Source of the DNA: Acanthaster planci
Lineage: Eukaryota > Echinodermata > Asteroidea > Valvatida > Acanthasteridae
Length of the DNA: 35,696 bases
Direction of reading: 5' to 3'
Assembly: GCF_001949145.1 (NCBI RefSeq)
Contig: NW_019091389.1
Location: 1,203,838-1,239,533, forward strand
How positions within the stretch are numbered: the stretch's first letter is position 1; every line of letters begins with the position of its first letter. Both the position numbers and the translations under genes were made by a program. This document shows, piece after piece, positions 1 to 12,800 of this stretch. Below the pieces are notes generated by a model that was not told the DNA's origin, did no database searches, and worked only from the letters and a program-made list of their open reading frames with translations.

Positions 1-769
1 GTAATATCATTGTATTTCACTGTACATGATTGATTAATAAAAACATTAGTCACAGAGATCAGAGTAATGAAAAAAACAACTTACAAAAGAGAAAACAATA
101 GCAGAAGCATCACGGAATTAATGAGTATGGAGGCTGTTCAGGGAAGCCAGGGCTTATGGGGAACAGCCTTCGGACAGACATGACAGACATGTATTCAATT
201 TGTAATTCTCAATGTGAACTTTATCTACATATAACGACTGCTCGGAAGAAACAATAAAATGTGAGATCAAGCACAAAAAGAATAGTAAGAGACACAGGAC
301 CTGCCTCAAAGCAAAGTGGCATATTGTGTAATTTAATCAAACCAGAAATTGCATTGGCATGAAAATAACAAAAACAATCTCTGAAGACAATAAGTTGGTG
401 CATGAACATGACAGGTCCGACGAGAGCAAAAAACTACCTGCCTCGTCACTCTCCTTGCAAACAAGCCCGAAAAAATTGATTTTCTGAACTGACTTCACCT
501 CTTTACTCCTAAGTCATTACATTGTCTACAACAAAATTATTGCAATAGTTTGTAAGCTTCAGATTTCATCAAGGAAAGTGGAAGTAAAATATGGATGCCT
601 TTTGCTGAGATTACATTATCCTTCCTTTCTGAAAGGGTTTCTTGGTGAACGGCTGTCTGTGGAACAGTTCGGAACCTGCTATCAAGACGCCCCAAATACT
701 TTTTGTTTTGGATTCTGTTTGGATTAGCAAGATCCACTGGAACCCGTCTTCTGTACTCATTTAACCTAC
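1..769 (-). other. VPS13 intron 10 (partial)
   Basis: This AT-rich stretch follows the exon 10 donor. I looked for the expected WWKYAI-type continuation on the minus strand and did not find it. No other feature is visible. Confidence 0.75.
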
Positions 770-876
770 CAGACTTTGGCGTTGCCTTTCAAGGGGTTGG
801 TTGGCCGGTACTTCCTGAATGGCTCATTGCGGGACATACGCTCAAATGAGTCCAGCATTTGCATGACATCACGAAA
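770..876 (-). CDS. VPS13: VPS13 coding exon 10 (last in window)
   Basis: A 107-nt exon after GACTTGTGCCAG, encoding [17 protein letters not shown] and [17 protein letters not shown], then the first two bases of a Trp codon before GTAGGT. It equals the family segment ending YRKYKP...WWKYAI; the second Trp and what follows must be in the next exon beyond the left edge. Confidence 0.94.
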
Positions 877-3800
877 CTGGCACAAGTCAAAACATGAACA
901 ATAGTTTAAATCTCATATATGGCCAATGTGATCAGTTCTACTCAAGAGCTTTTTCATGACTTTGTTTGTCCACCAATTTCCATTAACCAAACTGGGCGTG
1001 GGCTATCAATGTATGATCCTCGATCAATATTTGTCATGAAGATGATCTTCATGCTTCATTCGAATGATAAATTTCAAATCAGCCTTAAACAAGAGACTGA
1101 AGTACATCAACTTTATCATCTTTGTTACCAGGTTTTCATTTTGGGATTATGATAACACTCTTCAATTTATGTGAAAACCTCAGTTCAGTTGGCGCTGGCT
1201 AAGGTAATGTAACGTCAACTTGCTAAATGCCAAGGAATGACAGTAGTCAAATACTGTCGTATATTGTCAGACTCTACACTCGACAGAAACTGCACAGCAC
1301 ACAGCATAGCAGCACAGTTCTTATTTCAGTCATGTTGGATACCATAATATTTTGCAGGTTGACCAAGGAAAACATAGATGGTTATCTGGTTAGATTTTAG
1401 TCTGAGTGGACCAGTGCCATGGTCCATTCTGCAACAGACGGTCACTTTAATCTTTCACACAGTCGACAAGAGTACAGATATACGGAATTTACCTGTTTCT
1501 TGCGGAAGGCCAGCCCAATGCTATCGATGACTAAATTCAGCCAGGCTTTAGGGTTTGACAGATCATTCTCTGGTTTGGTGTTCAGTTTCAGCTGAGCCTT
1601 CAGGGAAATTGGCTCCACCACTGTTGAAATCAAACAGGTGGTAAGAAACTGTAACTACACTATCTCAGGAATGCATGTGGCACAACATTGGAATAGAGCA
1701 TTTTGTTATTAATCACATTGCATTCAAAAGTATCCTGCAAACAGCTTATTACGATGTTGGTACTACGTAATTTACAAAGAATAGTTTCAATATGGCTTCA
1801 ACAAAATCAACCTCATGTGTAGTGACACATAATTTTTATTCACAAGTGTCTAAACTCTGCTGTCAGAATACATGGTACTTCACATGAGTCATTACCAAAG
1901 ATCATACAGTGCCGAAGGCGCAAGATGGATAACTCTGCCCAAAAGATGTAATTACCATGGGCGGCATTTGAGCAAGCGATACGCCTGCGCAGTTTACAGT
2001 AATGCTTAGGCGCAGGCTCACCAGGTGCATGTGGCTACCGCGGCGCCTGCGCCTAAGCAGTAATGTGCATTGCACAGGCGTATCGCTTGCTCAAATGGCG
2101 CTCACGCGATTACAACGTTTTATGTTTCTTCAAGGCGAAGTTCGCCATCTTGCGCCGCTTCGCGGCCCTATACGATCTTTGGTCATTACCTCTTACGATG
2201 TGTTCAAACTGTTCATGTAAACGTGGCAAAAGGAAAGTGGTATCACGTAAACGAGTTCACCTTACAAAAGCTTACATGTACATGTGGCCTTGTGCAGAAA
2301 ACCAATGGCAATCATCTGAGCTAAATTACAAATACACTGGAGCAGTTTTTACGTAAACCTTAAATTAAATTGTCAGTGATAATCAGCAGAGTTTTAGAAC
2401 ATTATTTGGAAGATTTTTTTAAGATGGAACTTTCTCAAACAGCTTGATAGTTGTAAGCTTTAGAGTGTTTTCTTGTGTACTCACAGTACTGGAAGTCGCC
2501 TGGGGTGTTTTGGGGATCTGCAGTGATGGTGTTTTTCATCTTTGCCTGAGTGAATGATAAAGAAACAACAGAAAAACCTCAATGTTTACATAAAAGAAAG
2601 CGTTTTGTGCACAAACTTGATATGAACAAGGTGTAACAGCTTGCACTACGATGAGAAACTATTGGTACAATATATCCACAGTTATTGTTAATATATAATA
2701 GTCTGGTTCCCCAATCAAAAGATGCCAACTATTTTGACAGATCTTTAGGTCTGGTAACCACTAGATCATGTGACATAAATGTAGAACATTTCAGAAACAT
2801 GCCAAAATTGTCCAAACACATTTCACTGATTCAACAAGACAAAGACGGATAAATGTGCAGGCCACATTACCTGCTGCTGGGGTCTATCCAGTCCAGAGTA
2901 CAGCTCGCTGTTACAATTCCAGTACACAGACAGGCAATCCAGGCGAAGCATCTGTGAACAAACCAACCATTAGTTTACATGTGTGACTTCAAACTTGTGA
3001 CTTCAAATACATCAAAACATACATCAGAGATTTCACTACTTTTTCTTTTTACTGACCCAGGTTCAAATCCGAACCCTTGCCGACTTGAGGACTGGATGTT
3101 CAGACCCAAACAGATTCCACAGGTTTTCCTCAGAATATTTAGCTGGGGTTATATTCCCATCTCTTTACTGTCGACTCTTTGAATTTTGTATCCAAGCAAC
3201 GACAAAACGTGTCAGAGTAATGGAGAAATTAGAATAGTCTGTAAACAATACCTTGTAAATGAGTTTTGTTGAGGCATCTGCCAAGCACTCCTTCCAGTTG
3301 GTGTCTGTGGTCTACAAAATATCAATAAAATATTGATAATACCACACATTACCAATTTCTGTACAGCTAGAAATGTATATAGTATCTCTGTTGTTCATTA
3401 TTTATTTGAAAGCAGTGAATATACGTAAAACAGATGTTAAACTGTAACAATCCTGAATTTTTTAATGAGCTGTTAGGTATTTAAAAAAAGGGTGGCTTAA
3501 AGGTATAAAGCATGTGTACAGGTCCATGAAGGGCAATGAAGGATCATGAGAATTTTCCGGATCCCAGCAATTTTCGATTAATTTCATTCCTTTCCATTTC
3601 AATTTGGAAAGAAGGAAACAGTGGAAGAGGATTTTACTCACCTTGAGTGAGATGTTGTGCAGGGTAGCACCAATGGCGAATGGAGCGTCAGGATTGGTCG
3701 TCTTATCCTCGTAGCGCAGGTGGATATCTGCCACCTTCACCTGAAGATTCTTAATGACCTGGGTGGCCATCTTTTCCACAAAGGAGTCACCTTTAGGGTT

Positions 3801-6800
3801 TTTCTCTGGAGATAGGACAGTAAAACTAACCAATGAATCACACATCTCATACACTTTACTTCTGAATCAAATCCCTCGGGACATTTGTTAACAAAGGACG
3901 TGTTGGTACAAAATGAAACTTGTGAATATGGTTGCAAGATACTCAAGAATGAAGTTCAAAGGGGCAAAGAGGCTCTGATAGGATGTTAACATTTGCCATT
4001 TTTATCTATGATTATATGTATAACGTGGAAACATTTGTGGCTGGAATTTATGATGAAGTCATTACTCATTATATTGGGGAGACGGATTTTTTCCTTCAAA
4101 GATGCAATTTTACATTGCAATTTCCACACAATATTCAAACAGTAAGTTTCTCCCAACACAAATTCCTTCACTGGCCATTGCATGGGATACCCCTCACTGG
4201 TGCATTAGACTTGAATGGCCAACTAACACAAGCTTTGTGGTCACGTGGTGAGCATGGGTTTGAGTCACACTCAAAAGCCTTTTCAACTTTTAATGGCTCA
4301 CATGATGAAACTCAGTACACAGTACTTTGGAAATCAGGGGTGTACTGTAGGTCACTGAAGAGTGAAGTGTGAAGCACAGGATTGGAACTAAAACAGTGCA
4401 AAAACACAAATACTTGCACAGATAGTCTTTTATGTGAAACTACAGAATGTATATGAAATACAAACATTTACAAAGATCAAATTGGCAGAAGTATCAATTT
4501 CAAAATTCTGTTATCAAATGTTTATTACACTATAAACTCCTTATGTAAAAAAGACCTTTAAAAAATTGGGTTTTAAAAGGGTCATGACCTCTGACCTTTG
4601 CCTTCTTCCTTCTCTTTCTCCTTCTGTTTGGTAGCCTCCACATGCTGCAGAATTCTCTGCTTTGCCTCAAACTTCTGCTTTGCATCCTTTTCTGCATCAT
4701 ACTTGATATCTGGATACAGACGGATAACAGTTCGTTCAGTTATAGAGGATGGTTTATCAAAATGATTACCCCCCAAAAAAAATTTGGCACCCACTCCACC
4801 CTTTATCAACATGAAAAAAATGGTGCTGGTCACAAGTTTGGATGTTATGTTTTTCTCTGTTTACATGTTCTGACCTGGCTTCATGTCTTCCTAAAAGGCC
4901 AAAAATTCAACACTGGACTTCTTCGGGTCACATTTACATAATACGGACAATTCGCAACAGTGTGCCACAAAGAGTTTGCGATGCATTGGCCAATCGCAAC
5001 GAGCGAAATCTGACGACCCTTTCCAAATGTGCCTTGGGTCGATAGATTTCGCGCATTGTGATTGGCCAACGCGTTACAAACTCCTGGTGGTGCACTTTTG
5101 TGAAAAAGCCGTATTTCACAACCTGATTTGACTTCTTTCGAGGAATATGTCCTCTTTGCATGTACAAAATAGAAACAAAATGCTGCTTTCCATGAAATTT
5201 CATTTACTTCAAGTAATAACATGCTCTGTTTTGTTGCTTTGAGAAACACTTTTTCTACATGAGCCCCAGGCTGCGCCAACAGAGGGTACAATTTTCTGAG
5301 CAATGTGGGCCTCTTTGACGGGGACTGTACTTTGCTGGTTCATAAACGACTATGAAATGCACGCGTTACATTTGAGTCACTACCAACAAAATGAATACGT
5401 CCCCACCAACACGAGCGAGTGCTTCTGCTCAAGGCAGATTCTAGTACTCTGGTAAGGGCTTCAATAATGAACTTGACTTTTCCAATTCAAGAAACCAAAC
5501 AACATTTTTGACAAAAGTTAATAACACAACTCTCATTAACACTGTTCATGTCAGAGAATAGTTTGGAGATTTGTAAATCCCATAGTGGCATTCTAGCATC
5601 TTCCTACATGTACCTGTGTTGGGTGCAACAATGACATAAAGGCCCTCAATGGATGCCTCCACGGGGGCAGAGTACAGGTTCTTCCATGGGATCTTTAGGG
5701 TGAGCTTGCCCAGATGACCTGACTTGATCTTGACAGGCAAGTCAAGCTCGTCCTGTTGGGAGAAATGTACGTGTAAATCAGAATTACAGTGCACATGTAC
5801 ATGTACATAGAAAAGCACCAGAGTCTATCCAATAAAACAACCAGTAGTTTAAGGTAATCGACCATCACTTGCGACTCTTGAATGATCTTGTGATCAATAC
5901 TGCATACATGGACATGGACATGTATGCTCCATGGAGAAGCCCACTGACCATTTGCATTATAAACATGTATAATGGCACATGTAAAAATCATGCTTGGAGC
6001 GACTGCGTAATTTAATGGATAAAATCAGAAATTTGCCTGCTGCAGACAGACAGACAATTACTATTGGTTTGATATTCCTCTCCCAATATTTTGCTGCTGC
6101 ATGTTCATGACTTGTAGTTTTGCAACTGTTTGTTATGTATGTACACGTCACCATATATGTACATGTCACACATCAGTGGGTCTGCAGTAGAAAAACAGAC
6201 ACATTCAATGTACATGTATGTGTATACATGTAGGTAGATTTAGTGTGCAGTGGCAGGATAGTAATTACTAGAATGACCTTCATCCTTGACTTCCTGTTAC
6301 AAAAGCAACTCATCCAAATTGGCAGTATAAAAATACTAGGGTGGGCCATTTTGTACTTGAGCACTGCTATAATTTAGGAGGCTGTACACTAGACCTTCAT
6401 GCTGGTTAACTGAGCACTCTTGAGTCTGTACAGGCATTTTTTTAAACTGGTCGGTCCCTAAGATTCATTTCTCCAATGTTACCTCAAGGGTTGCTTTCAC
6501 ATTTGCAGACATACCTACATGTAGTACACATGATGTACCGTACAACAAAAATGATGCAATGCTTCACATGTACAGACATGTACATGTACACTTGTTATAC
6601 CACGGTCATACATGTAGAAGTGACTTTTTATTGGTAGCGAACTGATCACTTCATATGCTACAAGCGTGCATGCATCATTCACTCGTCGCGAACAATGGTG
6701 ATACCCGCAAAAATTATGGATAATGTTCAGTGATCTTTCCCGACCACAGTTGAAGTCTCATTTCTACTGCGATGTACACATGATTGTTAATTCTTGGGTA

Positions 6801-9800
6801 CAAGGGTGGACAGCCACGGCAATACTACGCACCAATTACTGTAGATATACACTGTGTGTTGCTGCAAAAGAGCCCATAAAACTTTATATTTTTACAGAAA
6901 ATTTACAAATCTGGTAGGTTTATGCATAAAAACTGAATGGCACTTTCAAATCGTTTTAACCCACTCAGAGCAAAGCTGTACACATGTTTTCTTGTTCAGC
7001 AAACAATTTAGACATGTAATCCACATTAATACAAGTTGCTGCCAAAGACACACATGTACCCGTGTAATACCTCCTTCACAAATGATGAGGCCACCTACAG
7101 TGCTTATGAACACATGTACAGTCTGTGAGAATTCTCTGTATTCAACAAACGTAATAGGGCCTATGGGCTACCCCACAGTCCAGCCAGTCAACTCAAGCAG
7201 TCTGGATTGACCAATGGCACTCACAAAATGCAATGCATAAACAAACAGGGTTTCTACTGTGTGTGTGCCATTTGAGGGGCTCGCTGATGGAGCATAGCTG
7301 GCGCATATGTATGGTCAGGCTCTGCCTTTGCATATTTGTGAAGCACAACATGTTGCACATGTACTGTACTTATACGCAAACACATATTGTACATCTGTTA
7401 GCAAATCTGTGGAGTATGGGGCACATACTGAGGACTGACGAGGGAAAAAGTACTGTACAGTACATGATCCTAATCTTTCCATTTCTTTGATGTAATTCAA
7501 AACTGTATAAATTATTCAGAATTAAATTAGTGCTGAACTATTTTTGGTAATTAAACATTATACTTAGTGCCGGAATATGAACTCACACCAACTTGGTCGT
7601 ATTCACATGGAATATTTGCTAGTACTGCTATAACTCTGCCAATGTCATGCATACATTTTTACCTCAAATTTTTTAGTCACCCCTGTATCATACATTTGAC
7701 GCATCTGCACAAACTCTGTATGGTGGAAGGACCAGTTCATTTCCAAGATGGCATCAAATTCTCAGCCTTCCTTTATTGAACATTATCAGGGATGATTTGC
7801 AACAGGAAAGGGCTACTACATGTACTGGAATACACAGAGCAGAATGAAATTGGTCAGCAAATAAAGCTTCCTTGATGCTGATGAAATCATTGTTTTAATT
7901 GCAGGGGGTCTGCTCAAACTGGGCATACAGAACTGCACATCCAAACGTAAAACATGCAATCAACCTGTACGGTGTTTATCAGGTACAGTACACGTGGGTA
8001 CATGTAATACACGGTTTTACAGAGAGTACAAAGGGATATTGGCAATAGTTGAAAGAACTATTTCCACTGACATTTTTTATGGCATTCAGTTCAACAGTCC
8101 AATCTAAATGACACTGTTTCATGTTCAGAAATCTTCTTGAAGATATACAGTAGGGCCTCTCAATTTGGTCTGTCTGTGGTAGACTGGTGTGTGTGTGTGC
8201 CACATGCACATCATCTGGACAAATTGAACTCAGATCTACAATAAACTTTTTGGCAGAGCCCTGTCTATAAATGTTACACACGATCAACTGCAACACCCAA
8301 AATTTGTAAAAAATATTTAACGGTACGACAGCAAATAGAGTATACACAATAAAAATGATAAAAGGCTGCATTAGTCACTCTGCTACAAGGCCTAAAACAT
8401 GCAAGCATTTTGATATCTTAGTGCTTTGTTTCTCAGATGTTAAAATGAACAGTTTCTCTCCTGCCAAATTCCAGAGCCCTAAAATGTACATGTATCAGTG
8501 CATCATGAAAAATAATTTATTATTAGTCTTGCAAATGTCGGTAAATGGCTAAACAATGTGGGCTTTTAGAACAATCTCTTTGAAACATTCCTGATGCTGA
8601 ATTCGATTTTTTACAGCAGGTGGGCTTTGCAATGGAATGAGTGCTTAACAAAGTGTACCGCAATGCCCAACACACAATGACCATTTTCCACCCACACAGC
8701 TGTCTGGTGGACACCTGCAATTTGAATATAACTGAGCCCTATAGTACTGGGTACTTTCATAAAGTACAGAGCCAGGTTCATAAATTGCTGGTAGATCTAG
8801 GCCAGCCATGAATTCTGAAGGTCTTTCCATAGCTACATGTCTGCTTGACAAGCCAAACCAAATAGCAGCAGCCCCTCTCACAAAAAGAAGATATTAGAAC
8901 CAATACATACACTGGACATATTTCAAATATCCTGGAAATCAAAAACTGGGATCGGTTCTTAACAATTCCAACAATTACCGCTTTCATGTTCAAGAACTGC
9001 TTCTTTAGAGAATAAAATTTGATGCCTGAAGTGAAAAAAGGTTAACCTTGAACTGCCAGTAGACCGTGGAGGCCTTATTTCTGACTGCTTACAAATGTTA
9101 CATACATGTACTGGAACATGCACTTGTGCAAATCTGTCAGCACTTTATAAAAGAAATTCATAGATCACTATGAAGGTGCATTGTTCACTCACAGCGTGTT
9201 AACACCTTCCCAAAAAAAAGGTTAACCTTGAACTGCCAGTAGACCGTGGAGGCCTTATTTCTGACTGCTTACAAATGTTACATGTACCGGAACATGCACT
9301 TGTGCAAATCTGTCAGCACTTTATAAAAGAAATTCATAGATCACTATGAAGGTGCATTGTTAACTCACAGCGTGTTAACACCTTCCCAAAAGGAAAATAA
9401 CAGTGCGTATCAAACAGACTGGTGAATTTCTTTTAAGAGTTAAAGATGATTTAAATGTTGTCCTGAAGATAATGAATTATCTGACACTAGAAGTTGTTTG
9501 CTATTGCACCAAACTTCCAAATAAATCACCATTTGAAACACTGGAATTCCTGGGGAAAGGAGGAAATACCATCCACTTTGTTTCTAAAGAGTATTGGAAG
9601 ATGAAAAAGATCTCTGAAATATTTTTGGCATGTGGCTGCCTGCCATTCAGAGTGTCACCAGTACAATATGTATCATAATCATGGCCCAAGCGTGTCCCTG
9701 GGCTGGAGTGTTCAGAGGTAACAAATATGCATTACACATATACCTACTGGTACATGTAGATAAAACTCTGCACATAACGTGTGAACTGGCGCAAAAAGGA

Positions 9801-12800
9801 TCTTTCCTTCAACTGTTCTCAAGAGTACAACAGTACAGTTACCGTGTATAAATACGGGTACATGTACATGTAAATGTAGGTCAAGCAATGCCAGTTGCAT
9901 TTCCTACACAAGGTTTCTAATGGCAATAGTGCATCTTTAGCAATCGACAAGCAGTTTGCTGTCAACAACAACTACTTAGGTCCCTGGAAAACAAAGAAAG
10001 CTGTCTCATCTCTTGTCCACAAATGCGCTTTGTTTTACTACAGCCACTGAAACCAACCAATCAACCATAACCCGTGCTTAATCACAGGGATTAATTGTCC
10101 CTACCGGTAATTGGCAAACGTTACATGACCCAGCAGTCGGTCATATAGTTGCAGGCCAGTAAACAGGCTCAAAATTGCCTGCACCGGCCAAATCGCAATT
10201 TGTAGGCTGCCAAATTTTCTGTTATTTGAGCCTTTTGTGGGCTATGAACTTGAAAATTTGTAGGGGAAGAAAGGTGGAGACAAGCCACAGGAATGTCAGC
10301 TTGTGTCTGAGTGGATGTTGGATGAAATCTGTGCCCTGAAACGGTCTATTTTGCTATGGAGTGTTGGCATCTCTTTTCAAAATGGCTGCAGGCTTTACGA
10401 CTGCTTTTTAGGGGTGATCCTTCGTGGATAAAAATATCTGAAAAAGTCATCGGATAAGCCACTGAGTATTGAGAGGAAAAGAAAAGATCAGCCGTGTGTT
10501 TTGAGAACTGGAGAAACTTGTATTTTTCGTGTATTTTTGAAGTGGGGTATTTTACTGTTGTCTGTGGAACTTTACTGGATTGTACCCATATGACTTGTAC
10601 AGGCTTTTCATTAAACACACATTTTTTTCCATACAAGCATACAAGATACATGTACTATGCTACTCACTCAAGTAGCCCATCAACCTTGTAAAATTTCAAG
10701 CCTGAGCTACAAGACAGCAATATTTGGATCTGGCTCATAATCACAACACCAAAACTGGCCAGACGACCTTCTGCATAATCATAGTATTACTTCCCAGCCA
10801 TCACAAATGTAACATGATCCTGCTGTCTGCCTGCAAATGAACTTAGCCATGGCTGATGATACAAGAATCACAATACCACAGCTGGCCAGACAACCATACA
10901 TATTCATGAGATGAATTCAATGACCCTTGGACAATAGGATCTGGCAGAGTAAATTATATTGGCTCATTTTCATGTACATGTAGGTCTGCCGACAAAGATC
11001 ACAGCCATTACTCACAAGCCCAGCCTATTTATCAAGGTCATGGCACTCTAGGCAGTACAGTACCAAAGGCTGCATAAAGTGAACTATTGCAAAAACCATT
11101 TTGGAAACAAAGAAAAACTGCTGACATGATGTTGATGTTGTTGAGTCTCAGAAACAAAAGAAAAATGGCTGATGTTAATCAAGTGTAGGCACAAAGTGCT
11201 GCACAATCATTCTTTAAAATGTATGAGCGTGTACTGTACATACTCTGTTCAATCTATTTATAATTTTAGCCCCAAATTATTGAGTGTTAATTTCTGCACA
11301 CATTCCAATTTTTCAACCTCTATCTGGTAAGGAATATTGTTTAGAGATTATTTTATACCAAAACCATGTACCAAAACTGAGCATAACTTACCAGGGCCCC
11401 TTCCTTCACATCCAAATTTTCAAGAACAGCATCTCCTGCAAAAAGACAACAATAATATTGGTGGCAACTGTGCAATTTCCAGAATTCTTGAAACAAATGA
11501 GCCACTGTGATTTCTGGGAAGGTCTGAATATTATAAACCACAATGAGCAGAAAAGAGCAGTATGCTAATTCCAAAAAAAAAAATCGGAGGCATCAATGTA
11601 CCCACCCCTCCCTCAAGTTTGAGACAAGTGCATCATATTATTAAATTAAAACTTTTGCATCAATTCCCTATTACACAAATTGCAATGGTCAATATGATGT
11701 TATCAACATACATGTACCCCCAAACAGACACCTCCCCCCCAAAAAAAACCAACAAAATAAGATTTAAAAATCTTGCACAGCAACATGATTACAATTTGAA
11801 TTAAACAAATGAAAGAATTGAACTTGGTGATCTCAAAAATATGTATATTTCCCCTGAAAGGAAACACTTTTTATTAATATGACTTAAAAAGACTCAGCAA
11901 ATTAGAGTGCTTACAGGTGCATTCAATAATACAGCTAATTAATCCAGCTAATTAATTTACAGGATAAGATAACATGACAAGATTATTTATTTAAACATAT
12001 GTCATTTATTTGCTCGTGCAGCCAGTATCTGGATAAGTTTGAGATTCAAATGAACTTTGAAATGATAGAAATAAGCTTGATACAATATGCCATACATATT
12101 CCTGTCAACACATCATAAGTCATTCAGATACTATGGTTTTGTATGAACACAGGATAACTCCCCATTATGTAATCACAAGTGTACGGGTACTATCACCTGA
12201 CATCAATCTGGAAATGTTGCCAAATATTTTATCGGAACCCTGAAACATCTCGGATTTGAATGGAAGTTTGCTCAAGTTTCCATCTCGAGACTGTTGTTAA
12301 AAATTTTAAGTTGCATCTTAGTCAGTGTGGTGCTGTGCAGATGCTACCAACATTCTCATATTTTTCCACCAACAACCCGGTTTGTTTCTCCTTATTCCTA
12401 CCCATTTGAATGGGTACTAGTTTCTAACAATGATTATTTGGATTGAAGAAAATGCAAAGAATAAACATACTCAATGTCACATCCCTAAAAAAGTTGTTGA
12501 GATACGACCTTTCTGCATAAACATGGCTATAAGTAGTTTATGTTGAGCGTGCTAAGAGATGCATGACATGAAAAAACCTATGTATGTCAAGCACATCATG
12601 CAATCAATTATGGCGAAATTAGACACTTTCAAATAAAATTTTCCTGTAAAAATCTATGGGTCAATATTGATAAAAATACACAAAATCTTGAATTTCAAAA
12701 AACCTTTGTTTCTGCTACTGCTTGCACGGATGTGTAACAAGGAAATTACTACAAGGGTACAGCTCAAGCCAGTCATGCATTGTACAATGTACGTGTACCC

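Larger units (their letters stand above)
877..5613 (-). other. VPS13 introns 3-9 (between short exons)
   Basis: Introns 3 to 9 are short (about 300 to 900 bp) and carry AG acceptors with modest pyrimidine tracts. Apart from the fold-back elements in introns 8 (1881-2205) and 3 (4917-5139), I see only AT-rich sequence in them. Short ORFs here are chance or overlap the exons. Confidence 0.8.

Noticed and set aside
537-737. ORF just past VPS13 exon 10
   Set aside because: It lies beyond a good GTAGGT donor, lacks the expected WWKYAI continuation and resembles no VPS13 segment.
2002-2356. Overlapping plus-strand ORFs of 72-97 codons
   Set aside because: They are produced by the GC-rich fold-back element; no coding signal.
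4190-4290. B-box-like GGTTTGAGTC near 4257
   Set aside because: No convincing A box or tRNA fold around it.
4582-4595. Read-through of VPS13 exon 4 to the codons after GK
   Set aside because: It runs quickly into a stop, whereas splicing at GTCAGA restores the frame of the conserved exon 5.
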